From positions 60,041-124,040 of the forward strand of contig JBKBHF010000004.1 of the NCBI GenBank assembly GCA_046297695.1: a stretch of 64,000 bases of DNA, in the 5' to 3' direction. Below, one piece after another: positions 26,195 to 33,481 of the stretch; positions within the stretch are counted from its first letter, which is position 1; each line of letters opens with the position of its first letter. The stretch is from Permianibacter sp046297695 (GTDB lineage: Bacteria; Pseudomonadota; Gammaproteobacteria; Enterobacterales; Permianibacteraceae). The notes beneath the pieces were generated by a model. That model worked only from the letters and a program-made list of their open reading frames with translations. It did not search any database and was not told the DNA's origin. Position numbers and translations under genes: made by a program.

Positions 26195-26222
26195 TTGCCA
26201 GTGCCAACTGCAGTGATATAGT
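26195..26222 (+). promoter_or_regulatory. candidate sigma70 promoter of the first TonB receptor gene
   Basis: TTGCCA and TATAGT separated by 16 bp, about 110 bp before the receptor start. Both hexamers are close to consensus. Confidence 0.5.
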
Positions 26223-26331
26223 CGCCCCGTCACTTGCCGACAAGTTGCGTTGTCTGCTCTGCCAGTGCCGCAGAGCAACGCCATGCCATCACCACGTGTG
26301 CTCTGCGTATAACCATACAAGGAGCACCGCC

Positions 26332-28821
26332 ATGACATCCCCTGCATTGCATCCCCGCGCACTCAGCCTGCTCGCGCTGGCTGTGCTGAGCAGTCTCAGC
26401 TTCACCACTTACGCTGACGAAGAAGCCAGTGACGAACCGGAAGAACGCATCGTCACCATCGGCACCCGCGTCAGCGGTCGCACCACCACCGAAACCGCCG
26501 CGCCAGTCGACATCATCTCGAACGAATCGATCCGCAATGCCGGCATCACCGACACCGCCGAATTGCTGCGCGCGCTGGCGCCGTCTTTCAACATGAACAA
26601 CACCACGACCTCCGATGGCCAGGATTTGATGCGACCGGCCAGCTTGCGCAGCATGGGGCCGGATCAGGTGCTGGTGCTCGTCAACGGCAAGCGCCGACAT
26701 CAGCAAGCCGTCGTTGCCGTGCAACAAAACGTCGGTCGCGGCAACGCCGGCACCGACATGAACGCCATTCCGATCACGGCGATTGACCGCGTTGAAGTGC
26801 TGCGCGACGGTGCCGCCGCCCAGTACGGTTCCGATGCGATCGCCGGCGTGATCAACATCATCCTGAAAGATGATACCGGCACCCGCGCCTGGGCCCATTA
26901 CGGCCGCACCGAGGAAGGCGAAGCCAACAAACAAGTCGGCATCAATACCGGTTTTGCGCTTGGCGAGAGCGGCACCTTCAATCTCAGCCTGGAATGGCAG
27001 GACAAGGACGAAATCAACCGCGCTCCGAAAACCGATTGGTTCGACTTAATCGACGAACCGCGCCAGCTGCTGCTGGTCGGTGAGGCGGCAATGGAAGCGC
27101 AGCAAGTCTGGTTCAATGCCGAACTGCCATTTGGCGAAAGCGCGCTCTATGCGTTTGGTGGCGTTGGCGAACGCGAAGCCGAGTCGCTCGGCTTTTTCCG
27201 CAGCCCGGGCGATGGCCGGGTCTGGCCACAACTGTATCCCGATGGCATCACGCCGAAACTGGGCACACAGTCGGAAGACGAAGCGTTCACGGTTGGCTTT
27301 CGAACCGACCTTGGCGACCGCTGGGAACTCGATGTCAGTTATGGCCTTGGTGAAAACCGGATGGAGTTCCGCAATCTGCAATCGTTGAACACCAGCTACG
27401 GCCCGACCAGCCCAACCACTGCTTACGATGGCGCACTGGTCAACACGCTGGGCGTGTTCAATGTCGACTTCCGCGGCAGCATCGATTGGGGCATCGGCAA
27501 GGACGAACTGTCGCTCGCGGTTGGCGCCGAGCGACGTGAAGACGGTTACGAGATCGAAGCCGGTGATCTGGTCTCGTATGCACGCGGCAACGTCTTCTGT
27601 AACCAGACCGTCAACCCGCTCGGCCTGCCGGGCCCGATTTGTGGCGAAGAAGACTTCACCACGCCCGGCATGCAAGGTTTTGCCGGTTTCCGACCGGAAA
27701 TGGAGATCGATGAAACCCGCGACAGCACCGGCGTGTATGTGGATGCCGAGGCGTTCCTGACTGACAGCTTCACGCTCGGTGCGGCAGTGCGCTTCGAGGA
27801 TTATTCCGACTTTGGCAAAACCACTACCGGCAAACTGTCGGGCCGCCTGGAACTGACGCCGGAGCTGGCGTTGCGCGGCACTTATTCGACCGGCTTTCGG
27901 GCGCCCGGCGTGCAGCAACAGTTCTTCACCCAGCGTTCGATCTCGCTGAATGATGAAGGGCAATTATCCGATCTTGTAACGCTACGTCCCGGGTCAGAGC
28001 TTGCTGAGGAACTTGGCTTCTTTGATCTCGAAGAGGAAACATCAGAGAGCTTCAGTATCGGCCTGGTATATCGCGGCGACGTTTGGACTACGACCGTTGA
28101 TATTTACCAAATCAATATTGACGACCGCATTGTCTACTCTCAGGCGATTGCTGAACCAGTGGATGATTCGAATCCGGCACTCAGCGCCTTCTTCGATGCC
28201 CACAACGACAGCAATTGCGTGGAAGAAAATGATCCGGCCTGCGCACTCGACGGCGTTTCCCGCGTCGAAACCTTCACCAACGCCGCCGATACCGAAACCC
28301 GCGGTCTCGACTGGGTCAACCTGTGGCGATTCGAAAGCGGCGCGGTGGATTGGTTGATTGAGGCCACCGCGCACTTCAACGATACCGAAATCACCGCAGT
28401 GAACACGTCGTCCACCATCGTGCCGGATACTGTCGTGGTCGATGCCGGTATCCGCAACCTGATCGAAAACGCCCAGCCGGGCGAACGAGCAACGGTGGCT
28501 GGTACCATCAAGGTCGCCGGTTTCTCCGGCACCTTGCGGGCGACCTACTACGGCAGCTATTCCGACCACCCGGAAGCTTATGGTCTCGGCAAACACACCT
28601 GGGGCGCGAAAACCCTGTTTGATGCCACGGCGTTCTATGATTTCAACGAATCGTTCCGTCTCTCCGGCGGCATCCTGAACCTGTTCGATACCTATCCGGA
28701 CAAGTGGGGCAGTGACGGTTCACCGTTCAGCGACGAGATCGGATTCACTTACGGCTGGAATACCGTGCCGTTCAGTCTGGCCGGTCGCCAGTACTTCCTG
28801 CGTGGCGAAGTGACGTTCTGA
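26332..28821 (+). CDS. TonB-dependent outer-membrane receptor
   Basis: An 829-residue receptor. Signal peptide to about residue 28 (YADEEA). A TonB-box-like stretch ERIVTIGTR lies at residues 38-46, then the plug domain with LVLVNGKRRHQQAVV and YGSDAIAGVINIIL, and a 22-strand barrel with the YSTGFRAPG block. The C-terminus GRQYFLRGEVTF ends in Phe as barrel proteins do. Conserved Cys pairs (NVFCNQ/PICGEE and SNCVEEND/PACALD) suggest disulfide-stabilised external loops. ATG 26332 has AAGGAG before it. The substrate is unknown. A strong terminator follows, so the gene is monocistronic. Confidence 0.93.
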   Translation: MTSPALHPRALSLLALAVLSSLSFTTYADEEASDEPEERIVTIGTRVSGRTTTETAAPVDIISNESIRNAGITDTAELLRALAPSFNMNNTTTSDGQDLMRPASLRSMGPDQVLVLVNGKRRHQQAVVAVQQNVGRGNAGTDMNAIPITAIDRVEVLRDGAAAQYGSDAIAGVINIILKDDTGTRAWAHYGRTEEGEANKQVGINTGFALGESGTFNLSLEWQDKDEINRAPKTDWFDLIDEPRQLLLVGEAAMEAQQVWFNAELPFGESALYAFGGVGEREAESLGFFRSPGDGRVWPQLYPDGITPKLGTQSEDEAFTVGFRTDLGDRWELDVSYGLGENRMEFRNLQSLNTSYGPTSPTTAYDGALVNTLGVFNVDFRGSIDWGIGKDELSLAVGAERREDGYEIEAGDLVSYARGNVFCNQTVNPLGLPGPICGEEDFTTPGMQGFAGFRPEMEIDETRDSTGVYVDAEAFLTDSFTLGAAVRFEDYSDFGKTTTGKLSGRLELTPELALRGTYSTGFRAPGVQQQFFTQRSISLNDEGQLSDLVTLRPGSELAEELGFFDLEEETSESFSIGLVYRGDVWTTTVDIYQINIDDRIVYSQAIAEPVDDSNPALSAFFDAHNDSNCVEENDPACALDGVSRVETFTNAADTETRGLDWVNLWRFESGAVDWLIEATAHFNDTEITAVNTSSTIVPDTVVVDAGIRNLIENAQPGERATVAGTIKVAGFSGTLRATYYGSYSDHPEAYGLGKHTWGAKTLFDATAFYDFNESFRLSGGILNLFDTYPDKWGSDGSPFSDEIGFTYGWNTVPFSLAGRQYFLRGEVTF

Positions 28822-28832
28822 TCGCTGCAGGT

Positions 28833-28864
28833 AAAAAAAACGGGGCACAATGCCCCGTTTTTTT
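28833..28864. terminator. bidirectional terminator
   Basis: CGGGGCA-CAA-TGCCCCG flanked by eight A and seven T residues, between the receptor gene and the convergent YccF gene. Confidence 0.9.
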
Positions 28865-28875
28865 CGAACCACATC

Positions 28876-29259
28876 TCAACGGATGTCCGCCAGATTGCGC
28901 CCGAACGGCGTCACTGCTAGCCGCATCAGCTTCAGATGCTGCAAGCCAAACGGAATGCCGATGATGGTCAGGCACAGGATCAGCCCGAGTACGGCATGGA
29001 ACAGCACTGCCCACAGGCCGCCGAACAGTAACCAGATGATGTTCAAGAAGATGTACAGGATGCCACTCGGGGTCGAAGTCTCCCGACTGACCGAGGTCGA
29101 GCCAAACGGAAACAGGGCAAACAACGCCAGCTTCAGGTTCTGGAAGCCCCACGGCAAGCCGATGATGGTGGCGCACAACGCCAAACCGCCGGTCAGGTAG
29201 CACAGGAACACCAGCCAGCCGCCAAACAGCAGCCACAACAGATTCAAGAACAGACTCAT
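28876..29259 (-). CDS. yccF: YccF-domain inner-membrane protein
   Basis: A 127-residue membrane protein made of two YccF units: LFLNLLWLLFGGWLVFLCYL with TIIGLPWGFQNLKLALFALFP, then FLNIIWLLFGGLWAVLFHAV with TIIGIPFGLQHLKLMRLAVTPFG. ATG 29259 has a near-perfect AGGAGGT seven to eight bases upstream. The family is found across bacteria and has no established biochemical role. Confidence 0.9.
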   Translation of the reverse strand: MSLFLNLLWLLFGGWLVFLCYLTGGLALCATIIGLPWGFQNLKLALFALFPFGSTSVSRETSTPSGILYIFLNIIWLLFGGLWAVLFHAVLGLILCLTIIGIPFGLQHLKLMRLAVTPFGRNLADIR

Positions 29260-29431
29260 CGCGAGCACCTCCTGTGTTCTGCGAAGCAAACGTCAGGCCA
29301 ACACATAACCAGCTGATTTCATTGAATTTAGTTTTATTTGCTTCTAGCAGGGAGTCTCACTGACCCCAACGTGGTGATTTTGACCACAAGATGGTTTCTG
29401 CTGTCGCTGTAAAGAAGACCACGGATAGACG

Positions 29432-30052
29432 CTAACCCGACACCATCGTTATGAAACCCCAAACAAAAAAGCACTGCGCCGCGAAATAGCTGCCGAGTAT
29501 CCACAACTGCGCCGCTGGTAAGGCGTGGCGGAATTTGTTCCAGCCAAGCAGACTGTCGCTGAGCACAAACAACGCTCCAGCGAGCGCCAACGTCCACGCG
29601 TCGTCGCGCTGCAGCGACAATGACAGGGCGAGCACCGCAACCAACCCGAGCACGGCGCCGTAGATCAGCACGGCTGCATTTAGCAATCGGCCAGGCGGTT
29701 GCAGCGCGCGCTGCATCAGCAGCGCTGCGAGTATGACCATGCCAAGCAGCCAGACATTGAGGCTGGCGTCGTGCTGCCAAAGCGCGACGACCATCGCAAG
29801 ATGGCCGAGCAGAAACGCCAGGAGACCGAGCAAAAAACCGCGCCGGAACAATAACGCGACATCACCAAGCCAGCCCGCCGCCAGCGCCAGCAGCACGCTG
29901 GTTTTGGCCGTGAAGTCCGGCGCTTGTGCCACCGCCACGATCAGCAGCAGCAACGGCAACGGTTTCAGCAGCGGGTACCAGCGCTGGCGTGAATAATGAC
30001 CGGCAAGCATCGCCGGCAGCGACAAGACTGCTGCAATCCACAACCCCCACAC
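29432..30052 (-). CDS. YhhN-family membrane protein (lysoplasmalogenase-like)
   Basis: A 206-residue protein with seven to eight transmembrane helices (for example LLLLIVAVAQAPDFTAKTSV, LLGLLAFLLGHLAMVVALW). The conserved polar residues of the YhhN/TMEM86 family are present: GWLGDVALLF, FLLGHLAMV, FVLSDSLLGWNKF and the closing YFAAQCFFVWGF. Mammalian homologues hydrolyse lysoplasmalogens; the bacterial role is less clear. The start is a GTG two bases after the stop of the CoA-binding gene, so the two are translationally coupled. Confidence 0.88.
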   Translation of the reverse strand: MWGLWIAAVLSLPAMLAGHYSRQRWYPLLKPLPLLLLIVAVAQAPDFTAKTSVLLALAAGWLGDVALLFRRGFLLGLLAFLLGHLAMVVALWQHDASLNVWLLGMVILAALLMQRALQPPGRLLNAAVLIYGAVLGLVAVLALSLSLQRDDAWTLALAGALFVLSDSLLGWNKFRHALPAAQLWILGSYFAAQCFFVWGFITMVSG

Positions 30053-30054
30053 GA

Positions 30055-30423
30055 TTAAAACTGATCCGTGTTGAGCAACACCAAGGTGCAGGCCGCCTCG
30101 AACGGAATACCGGCCGCACGCAAACGCTGTTCGAGCAGCACCGACTCCGCGCCCGGATTGAAAATCACCCGCTGCGGCTTCAATGCCACCAGCGCATCGG
30201 CCAACGCCGCGCTGCGATCCGGTCCGACGTACATGGTGACCGTATCGACCGGTTCGCGGATGGCCGCCAGCGACTGCTGCACCGGCACGCCATCGATTTC
30301 GGTCAGCCGCGGATGCACCGGAATCACCTTGTGCCCATGCTGTCGCAACAGCTTCTGCGCCTTGTTGGCGTAACGTTCAGGCTTGTTGCTGGCGCCGACG
30401 ATGACCACCGTTTGGCTGCTCAT
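30055..30423 (-). CDS. CoA-binding Rossmann protein (YccU type)
   Basis: A 122-residue single-domain CoA_binding_2 protein: VVIVGASNKPERYANKAQKL at the N-terminus is the nucleotide-binding loop, followed by HGHKVIPVHPRLTEIDGVPV and MYVGPDRSAALADAL. Homologues bind coenzyme A (E. coli YccU). The role is unknown; it resembles the CoA-binding domain of succinyl-CoA synthetase alpha. Encoded just upstream of, and coupled to, the YhhN gene. Confidence 0.88.
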   Translation of the reverse strand: MSSQTVVIVGASNKPERYANKAQKLLRQHGHKVIPVHPRLTEIDGVPVQQSLAAIREPVDTVTMYVGPDRSAALADALVALKPQRVIFNPGAESVLLEQRLRAAGIPFEAACTLVLLNTDQF

Positions 30424-30462
30424 GAACGTCTCCCAAAAGTTGGCTGCCGGTCCGGCAGCAAT

Positions 30463-30487
30463 GAAAAACGGGGGCCAATGGCCCCCG
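30463..30487 (-). terminator. terminator of the first CHI-TonB fusion gene
   Basis: A perfect stem CGGGGGCC-AAT-GGCCCCCG; on the minus strand it is followed by TTTTT. It lies 29 bp after the stop at 30516. Confidence 0.85.
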
Positions 30488-30515
30488 CTCTGGTGTGCGG
30501 TTGCTGCGTCGCAGT

Positions 30516-31814
30516 TTACAGCGTGAAGCGCACCGGTACATCGATGTTGTAGCTGTCTTCCGGCAGCTCCGGCGGCAGCGGCGGCAACGGCATCGACTTG
30601 GTGACCATGTCGATCATCGCGCGGTCGAGCAGACGCTCGCCGGTGGATTCGACCACTTCGACGGCGAGCATGTTGCCGCTCTTGTCGACTGTCGCCCGGA
30701 CCACGCCCTCGCCGGTCAGTTGCTCCTTGAAGGCTTTCGGCGGATAGAACTGGTTCTTGCGGAATACCCTCATGGCTTCCCGCTTGTAGTCACCGAACAG
30801 CAGGTCCGGGTCGATGACCGCATCCACTGCCGGCACATCCAGCGCCGAAATGGCCGGCGGAATTTCAATCGGCTTGGCAACGACCGGCTTGCTCTCCGCC
30901 ACTTTGGTTTCGACCGGCTTGGTTTCTACCGGCTTGTCGGCCACTTTGGTTTCGGCCGGTTTGGTTTCTACCGGCTTGCTCTCGGCCGGTTTGGTTTCGG
31001 CCGGTTTGGTTTCGACCGGCTTGCTCTCCGCCACTTTGGTTTCGGCCGGTTTGGTTTCGACCGGCTTGGCCGGCGCGGGCTTGGTCTCGACCGGTTTTGT
31101 CTCAGCCGGTTTCGCTTCGGCCACCTTGGCTGGTGCCGGCTTTTCTTCCGGCTTTTCTTCCGGCTTTTCGGCCGTTGCCGTGAACGTGCGACCCGGTGCC
31201 GGCAGCAGGGTGTCGTACTGAGCTACGTAACTGTCGCGCTGGCGGGCATCGCCCTTGCCGGTGACCGCCGCCTTGAAGGCCTGACTGGGCGGCAGATCAC
31301 CGACCCAGGCATTGATGAGCAGCGCAAAAAAGCTGGTTGAGCGAATGGTGTTCAGCTTGCTGCCGTTGATCGAAATCTCGGTACCGACACCGGGTACGTG
31401 ATCGAAATTGACGGTGTCGCCGCGCTGCAGGTTGTCCTTGAAGGTGTTGGCGAAGGCGATGATATGTTGGCCCTGGCCCTGCCAGATCGGCCGCGGGTTG
31501 TTGAGCGCGATGCGTTCCTTGAAGGTACGGCCGAGTTCGCGCGCCGACCATTTTTCGGCAACGATCTTGATGCTCATCCGCTTCGGCACATTGTCGGCCA
31601 GCACAGCATCCAAGGTTTTGGCATCCGGCGGTGCGAACAAGGCGCCGAGGTAGATGTCCGTGCGCAGTTCCTGGGCCATCCCGATGCCGAGCAACTGCAA
31701 CTCGGTGTTGGCGACCCGGGCATCCGCAGCCTGCACCGAGGTCGCGACCAGCTGGCCAAATACCAGCGTCAACGAAACCCCACCAATCACCAGTAATTGC
31801 TTGATTTTTTTCAT
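30516..31814 (-). CDS. chalcone-isomerase-like/TonB C-terminal fusion protein 1
   Basis: A 432-residue exported protein with an unusual architecture. Residues 1-31 form a signal peptide (cleaved near SVQAADA). Residues 35-190 match the bacterial chalcone-isomerase-like fold: GIGMAQELRTDIYLGALF, DNLQRGDTVNFDHVPGVGTE and FFALLINAWVGDLPPS. Residues about 220-330 are a Pro/Lys/Glu/Thr repeat linker (units such as KPVETKPAETKVAES). Residues 345-432 form a TonB C-terminal domain (YPPKAFKEQLTGEGVVRATV, LPLPP-type segment, PVRFTL). No TonB-type N-terminal anchor motif is visible apart from the signal sequence. A paralogue with the same layout lies immediately upstream, next to a TonB-dependent receptor gene. 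Role in receptor energising is inference. Confidence 0.85.
   Translation of the reverse strand: MKKIKQLLVIGGVSLTLVFGQLVATSVQAADARVANTELQLLGIGMAQELRTDIYLGALFAPPDAKTLDAVLADNVPKRMSIKIVAEKWSARELGRTFKERIALNNPRPIWQGQGQHIIAFANTFKDNLQRGDTVNFDHVPGVGTEISINGSKLNTIRSTSFFALLINAWVGDLPPSQAFKAAVTGKGDARQRDSYVAQYDTLLPAPGRTFTATAEKPEEKPEEKPAPAKVAEAKPAETKPVETKPAPAKPVETKPAETKVAESKPVETKPAETKPAESKPVETKPAETKVADKPVETKPVETKVAESKPVVAKPIEIPPAISALDVPAVDAVIDPDLLFGDYKREAMRVFRKNQFYPPKAFKEQLTGEGVVRATVDKSGNMLAVEVVESTGERLLDRAMIDMVTKSMPLPPLPPELPEDSYNIDVPVRFTL
30888..31170. repeat. degenerate tandem repeat coding the Pro/Lys/Glu linker
   Basis: About 20 imperfect units of 12-18 bp built from TTGGTTTCGACCGGC and TTGGTTTCGGCCGGT variants encode KPVETKPAETKxAES-type repeats. 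Several units are identical at the DNA level, so the array could gain or lose units by slippage and change linker length. Confidence 0.85.
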
Positions 31815-31971
31815 GTTCGATACCTGGAACAGCACCCCAATTGTGAGCAAGTTAACGAATCTTTGGGGCGCTAGTCCAGTACAGACGGCTGTGCTGCCAT
31901 ACAACGCCAACAGAAACCCAAGCCTGACGCAGACTTGGCCATGGTCTGACCTGACAAATTCAGAGCGCGTC

Positions 31972-32009
31972 AAAAAGCCAACGGAGCCTGATGGCCCCGT
32001 TGGCTTTTT
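31972..32009. terminator. terminator between the two CHI-TonB genes
   Basis: AAAAAGCCAACGG pairs perfectly with CCGTTGGCTTTTT around a 12-base loop. It separates the paralogues, so the downstream copy probably has its own promoter in 31815-31971. Confidence 0.8.
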
Positions 32010-32042
32010 ATGCAGTCTCGAGGTTCCGCTGAGAGCAAGCGC

Positions 32043-33413
32043 TTACTTGACAAAGTCGACCGGAATGTCCAGCTCCAACTCTTCGCTGCGAACAGCCACC
32101 GGCAGCGCCGGCAATGGCAGGCTGCGCTCCAGCATAGCGGTCATGGCATGGTCGAGGATCATCTGACCGGTGCTGACCACCACCTCACTGCCGAGCAGTT
32201 TGCCGCTGCGGTCCAGCCGGGCCCGGATGATGCCGGAACCGGTCAGGCCAAGCCGCCAGGCGCGGGCCGGGTATTCCAGCTGCTTGCGGATATGGCGCAG
32301 CGCATCCCGCTTGTATTCGCCAAGCAACAAGTCCTCGTCCAGTTCCGATGCCAAGCTTCCTGCCACCGGTTCATCGCCGACGTTCGTGCCCGACTCCACC
32401 ACCGCAACTGCCGGCGCAGTGGCAGCCGTGTCGCTAGTCGAAGCCGCAGGTTCCGCTTGGGCCATGACCGTCGCTGGGTCAGACGTACCGACCCCGGAGC
32501 CGCTGACCGCGTTCACACCGGCCTTGTCCACGATTGGCTCGACCGACTTGCGCTCAGCCAGCTTGCCGGACTGGCCATCGCCAGCCGCCTTGGTCGCCGC
32601 AACCGCGCTTGCTGCTGGCTTGGTTGGCGCCGTCTTGGTTGCAACGGCCTTGCCCGAATCCGCTTTGCCCGTTTCGGTTTTGCTCGGTGTCGGTTTGTTC
32701 ACCACGGCGGTGCGCGCGGTTTTTGCCGGTTCAACACTGGCCACCTGCGCCGGCGTCTCGTCCACCGCCGTTGCCACACTCAGCAATGGCCGCTCGACAA
32801 TTGGCAGGCTGCTCAGCTTGTCGGTCAGCGCGGCCCAGCCCGGATTGTCGGCGCCGCTGCGCAAATGGTTCTGGAACGCTTTGGTCGGCGGGATCTCACC
32901 GAGCCAGGCAGACAGCAACAACGGATAGAAGCCATCACCCGTGATGGTGGTCAGCACCTGTCCGTTCAGCCGGACGCTGGTGCCGCGCCCCGGCAGGAAA
33001 TCGAACTCGATCTGATCGCCGCGCTGCAGGTTGTCGCGAAAGGCATTGGCGAATTTCAGAATGCGCTCGCCCTGTGGCTGCCACGTCGAGCGGGGATTGT
33101 TCAGCGCGATCCGTTCTTTCCAGTGTCGCTGGAACTCGCGCGCCGACAAACGCTCGGCCAGCACCTTCAGCTGCATCCGTTTCGGTACCGTTTCGCTGGC
33201 CGCCAACACCAGCTCGGGACTCCACTCCGGCAGATAGATGGCGCCGATGTAGTAATCGCTGCGCAGTTCCTGCGCCACTGCGATACCGCGCAGTTGGACC
33301 GTCACATTTGGCGCCAATGTCACTTCCGGCACCGATGCCAACGCCGGCACGACCGAACCAAAGCCAAGCATCACGACAAGTACAATGCGTAATTGCCGTA
33401 GCGTGTTCATCAT
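32043..33413 (-). CDS. chalcone-isomerase-like/TonB C-terminal fusion protein 2
   Basis: A 456-residue paralogue of the next gene with the same order of parts. There is a signal peptide (MMNTLRQLRIVLVVMLGFGS, cleaved near ALASVPE) and a chalcone-isomerase-like domain at about 30-185 (GIAVAQELRSDYYIGAIYLP, DNLQRGDQIEFDFLPGRGTS, FYPLLLSAWLGEIPPT). A long Ala/Thr/Lys/Pro-rich linker covers about 210-360, and the TonB C-terminal domain 368-456 (YPARAWRLGLTGSGIIRARL, SLPLPALP, DIPVDFVK). The linker here is non-repetitive at DNA level, unlike the paralogue. ATG 33413 has GGAG seven bases upstream. Only 68 bp separate it from the receptor gene, with a weak hairpin between, so partial cotranscription is likely. 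Confidence 0.85.
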   Translation of the reverse strand: MMNTLRQLRIVLVVMLGFGSVVPALASVPEVTLAPNVTVQLRGIAVAQELRSDYYIGAIYLPEWSPELVLAASETVPKRMQLKVLAERLSAREFQRHWKERIALNNPRSTWQPQGERILKFANAFRDNLQRGDQIEFDFLPGRGTSVRLNGQVLTTITGDGFYPLLLSAWLGEIPPTKAFQNHLRSGADNPGWAALTDKLSSLPIVERPLLSVATAVDETPAQVASVEPAKTARTAVVNKPTPSKTETGKADSGKAVATKTAPTKPAASAVAATKAAGDGQSGKLAERKSVEPIVDKAGVNAVSGSGVGTSDPATVMAQAEPAASTSDTAATAPAVAVVESGTNVGDEPVAGSLASELDEDLLLGEYKRDALRHIRKQLEYPARAWRLGLTGSGIIRARLDRSGKLLGSEVVVSTGQMILDHAMTAMLERSLPLPALPVAVRSEELELDIPVDFVK

Positions 33414-33450
33414 CGAATCACTCCTCGATTTGACACATCCCGCAAGCAAA

Positions 33451-33471
33451 TGGCCCGCATCACGCGGGCCA
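33451..33471 (-). terminator. weak hairpin between receptor gene and fusion gene 2
   Basis: TGGCCCGC-ATCAC-GCGGGCCA, an 8-bp stem. On the transcribed strand only TTT follows, so it may attenuate or stabilise mRNA ends rather than stop transcription fully. Confidence 0.5.
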
Positions 33472-33481
33472 TCCGGCACGA

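Noticed and set aside
30888..31170. CRISPR array
   Set aside because: The repeats are short, contiguous, in frame and encode a linker; there are no unique spacers.
30516..33413. True flavonoid chalcone isomerase activity
   Set aside because: Only the fold-level pattern matches. The proteins are exported and fused to TonB domains, and bacteria of this type do not have a chalcone pathway in this window.
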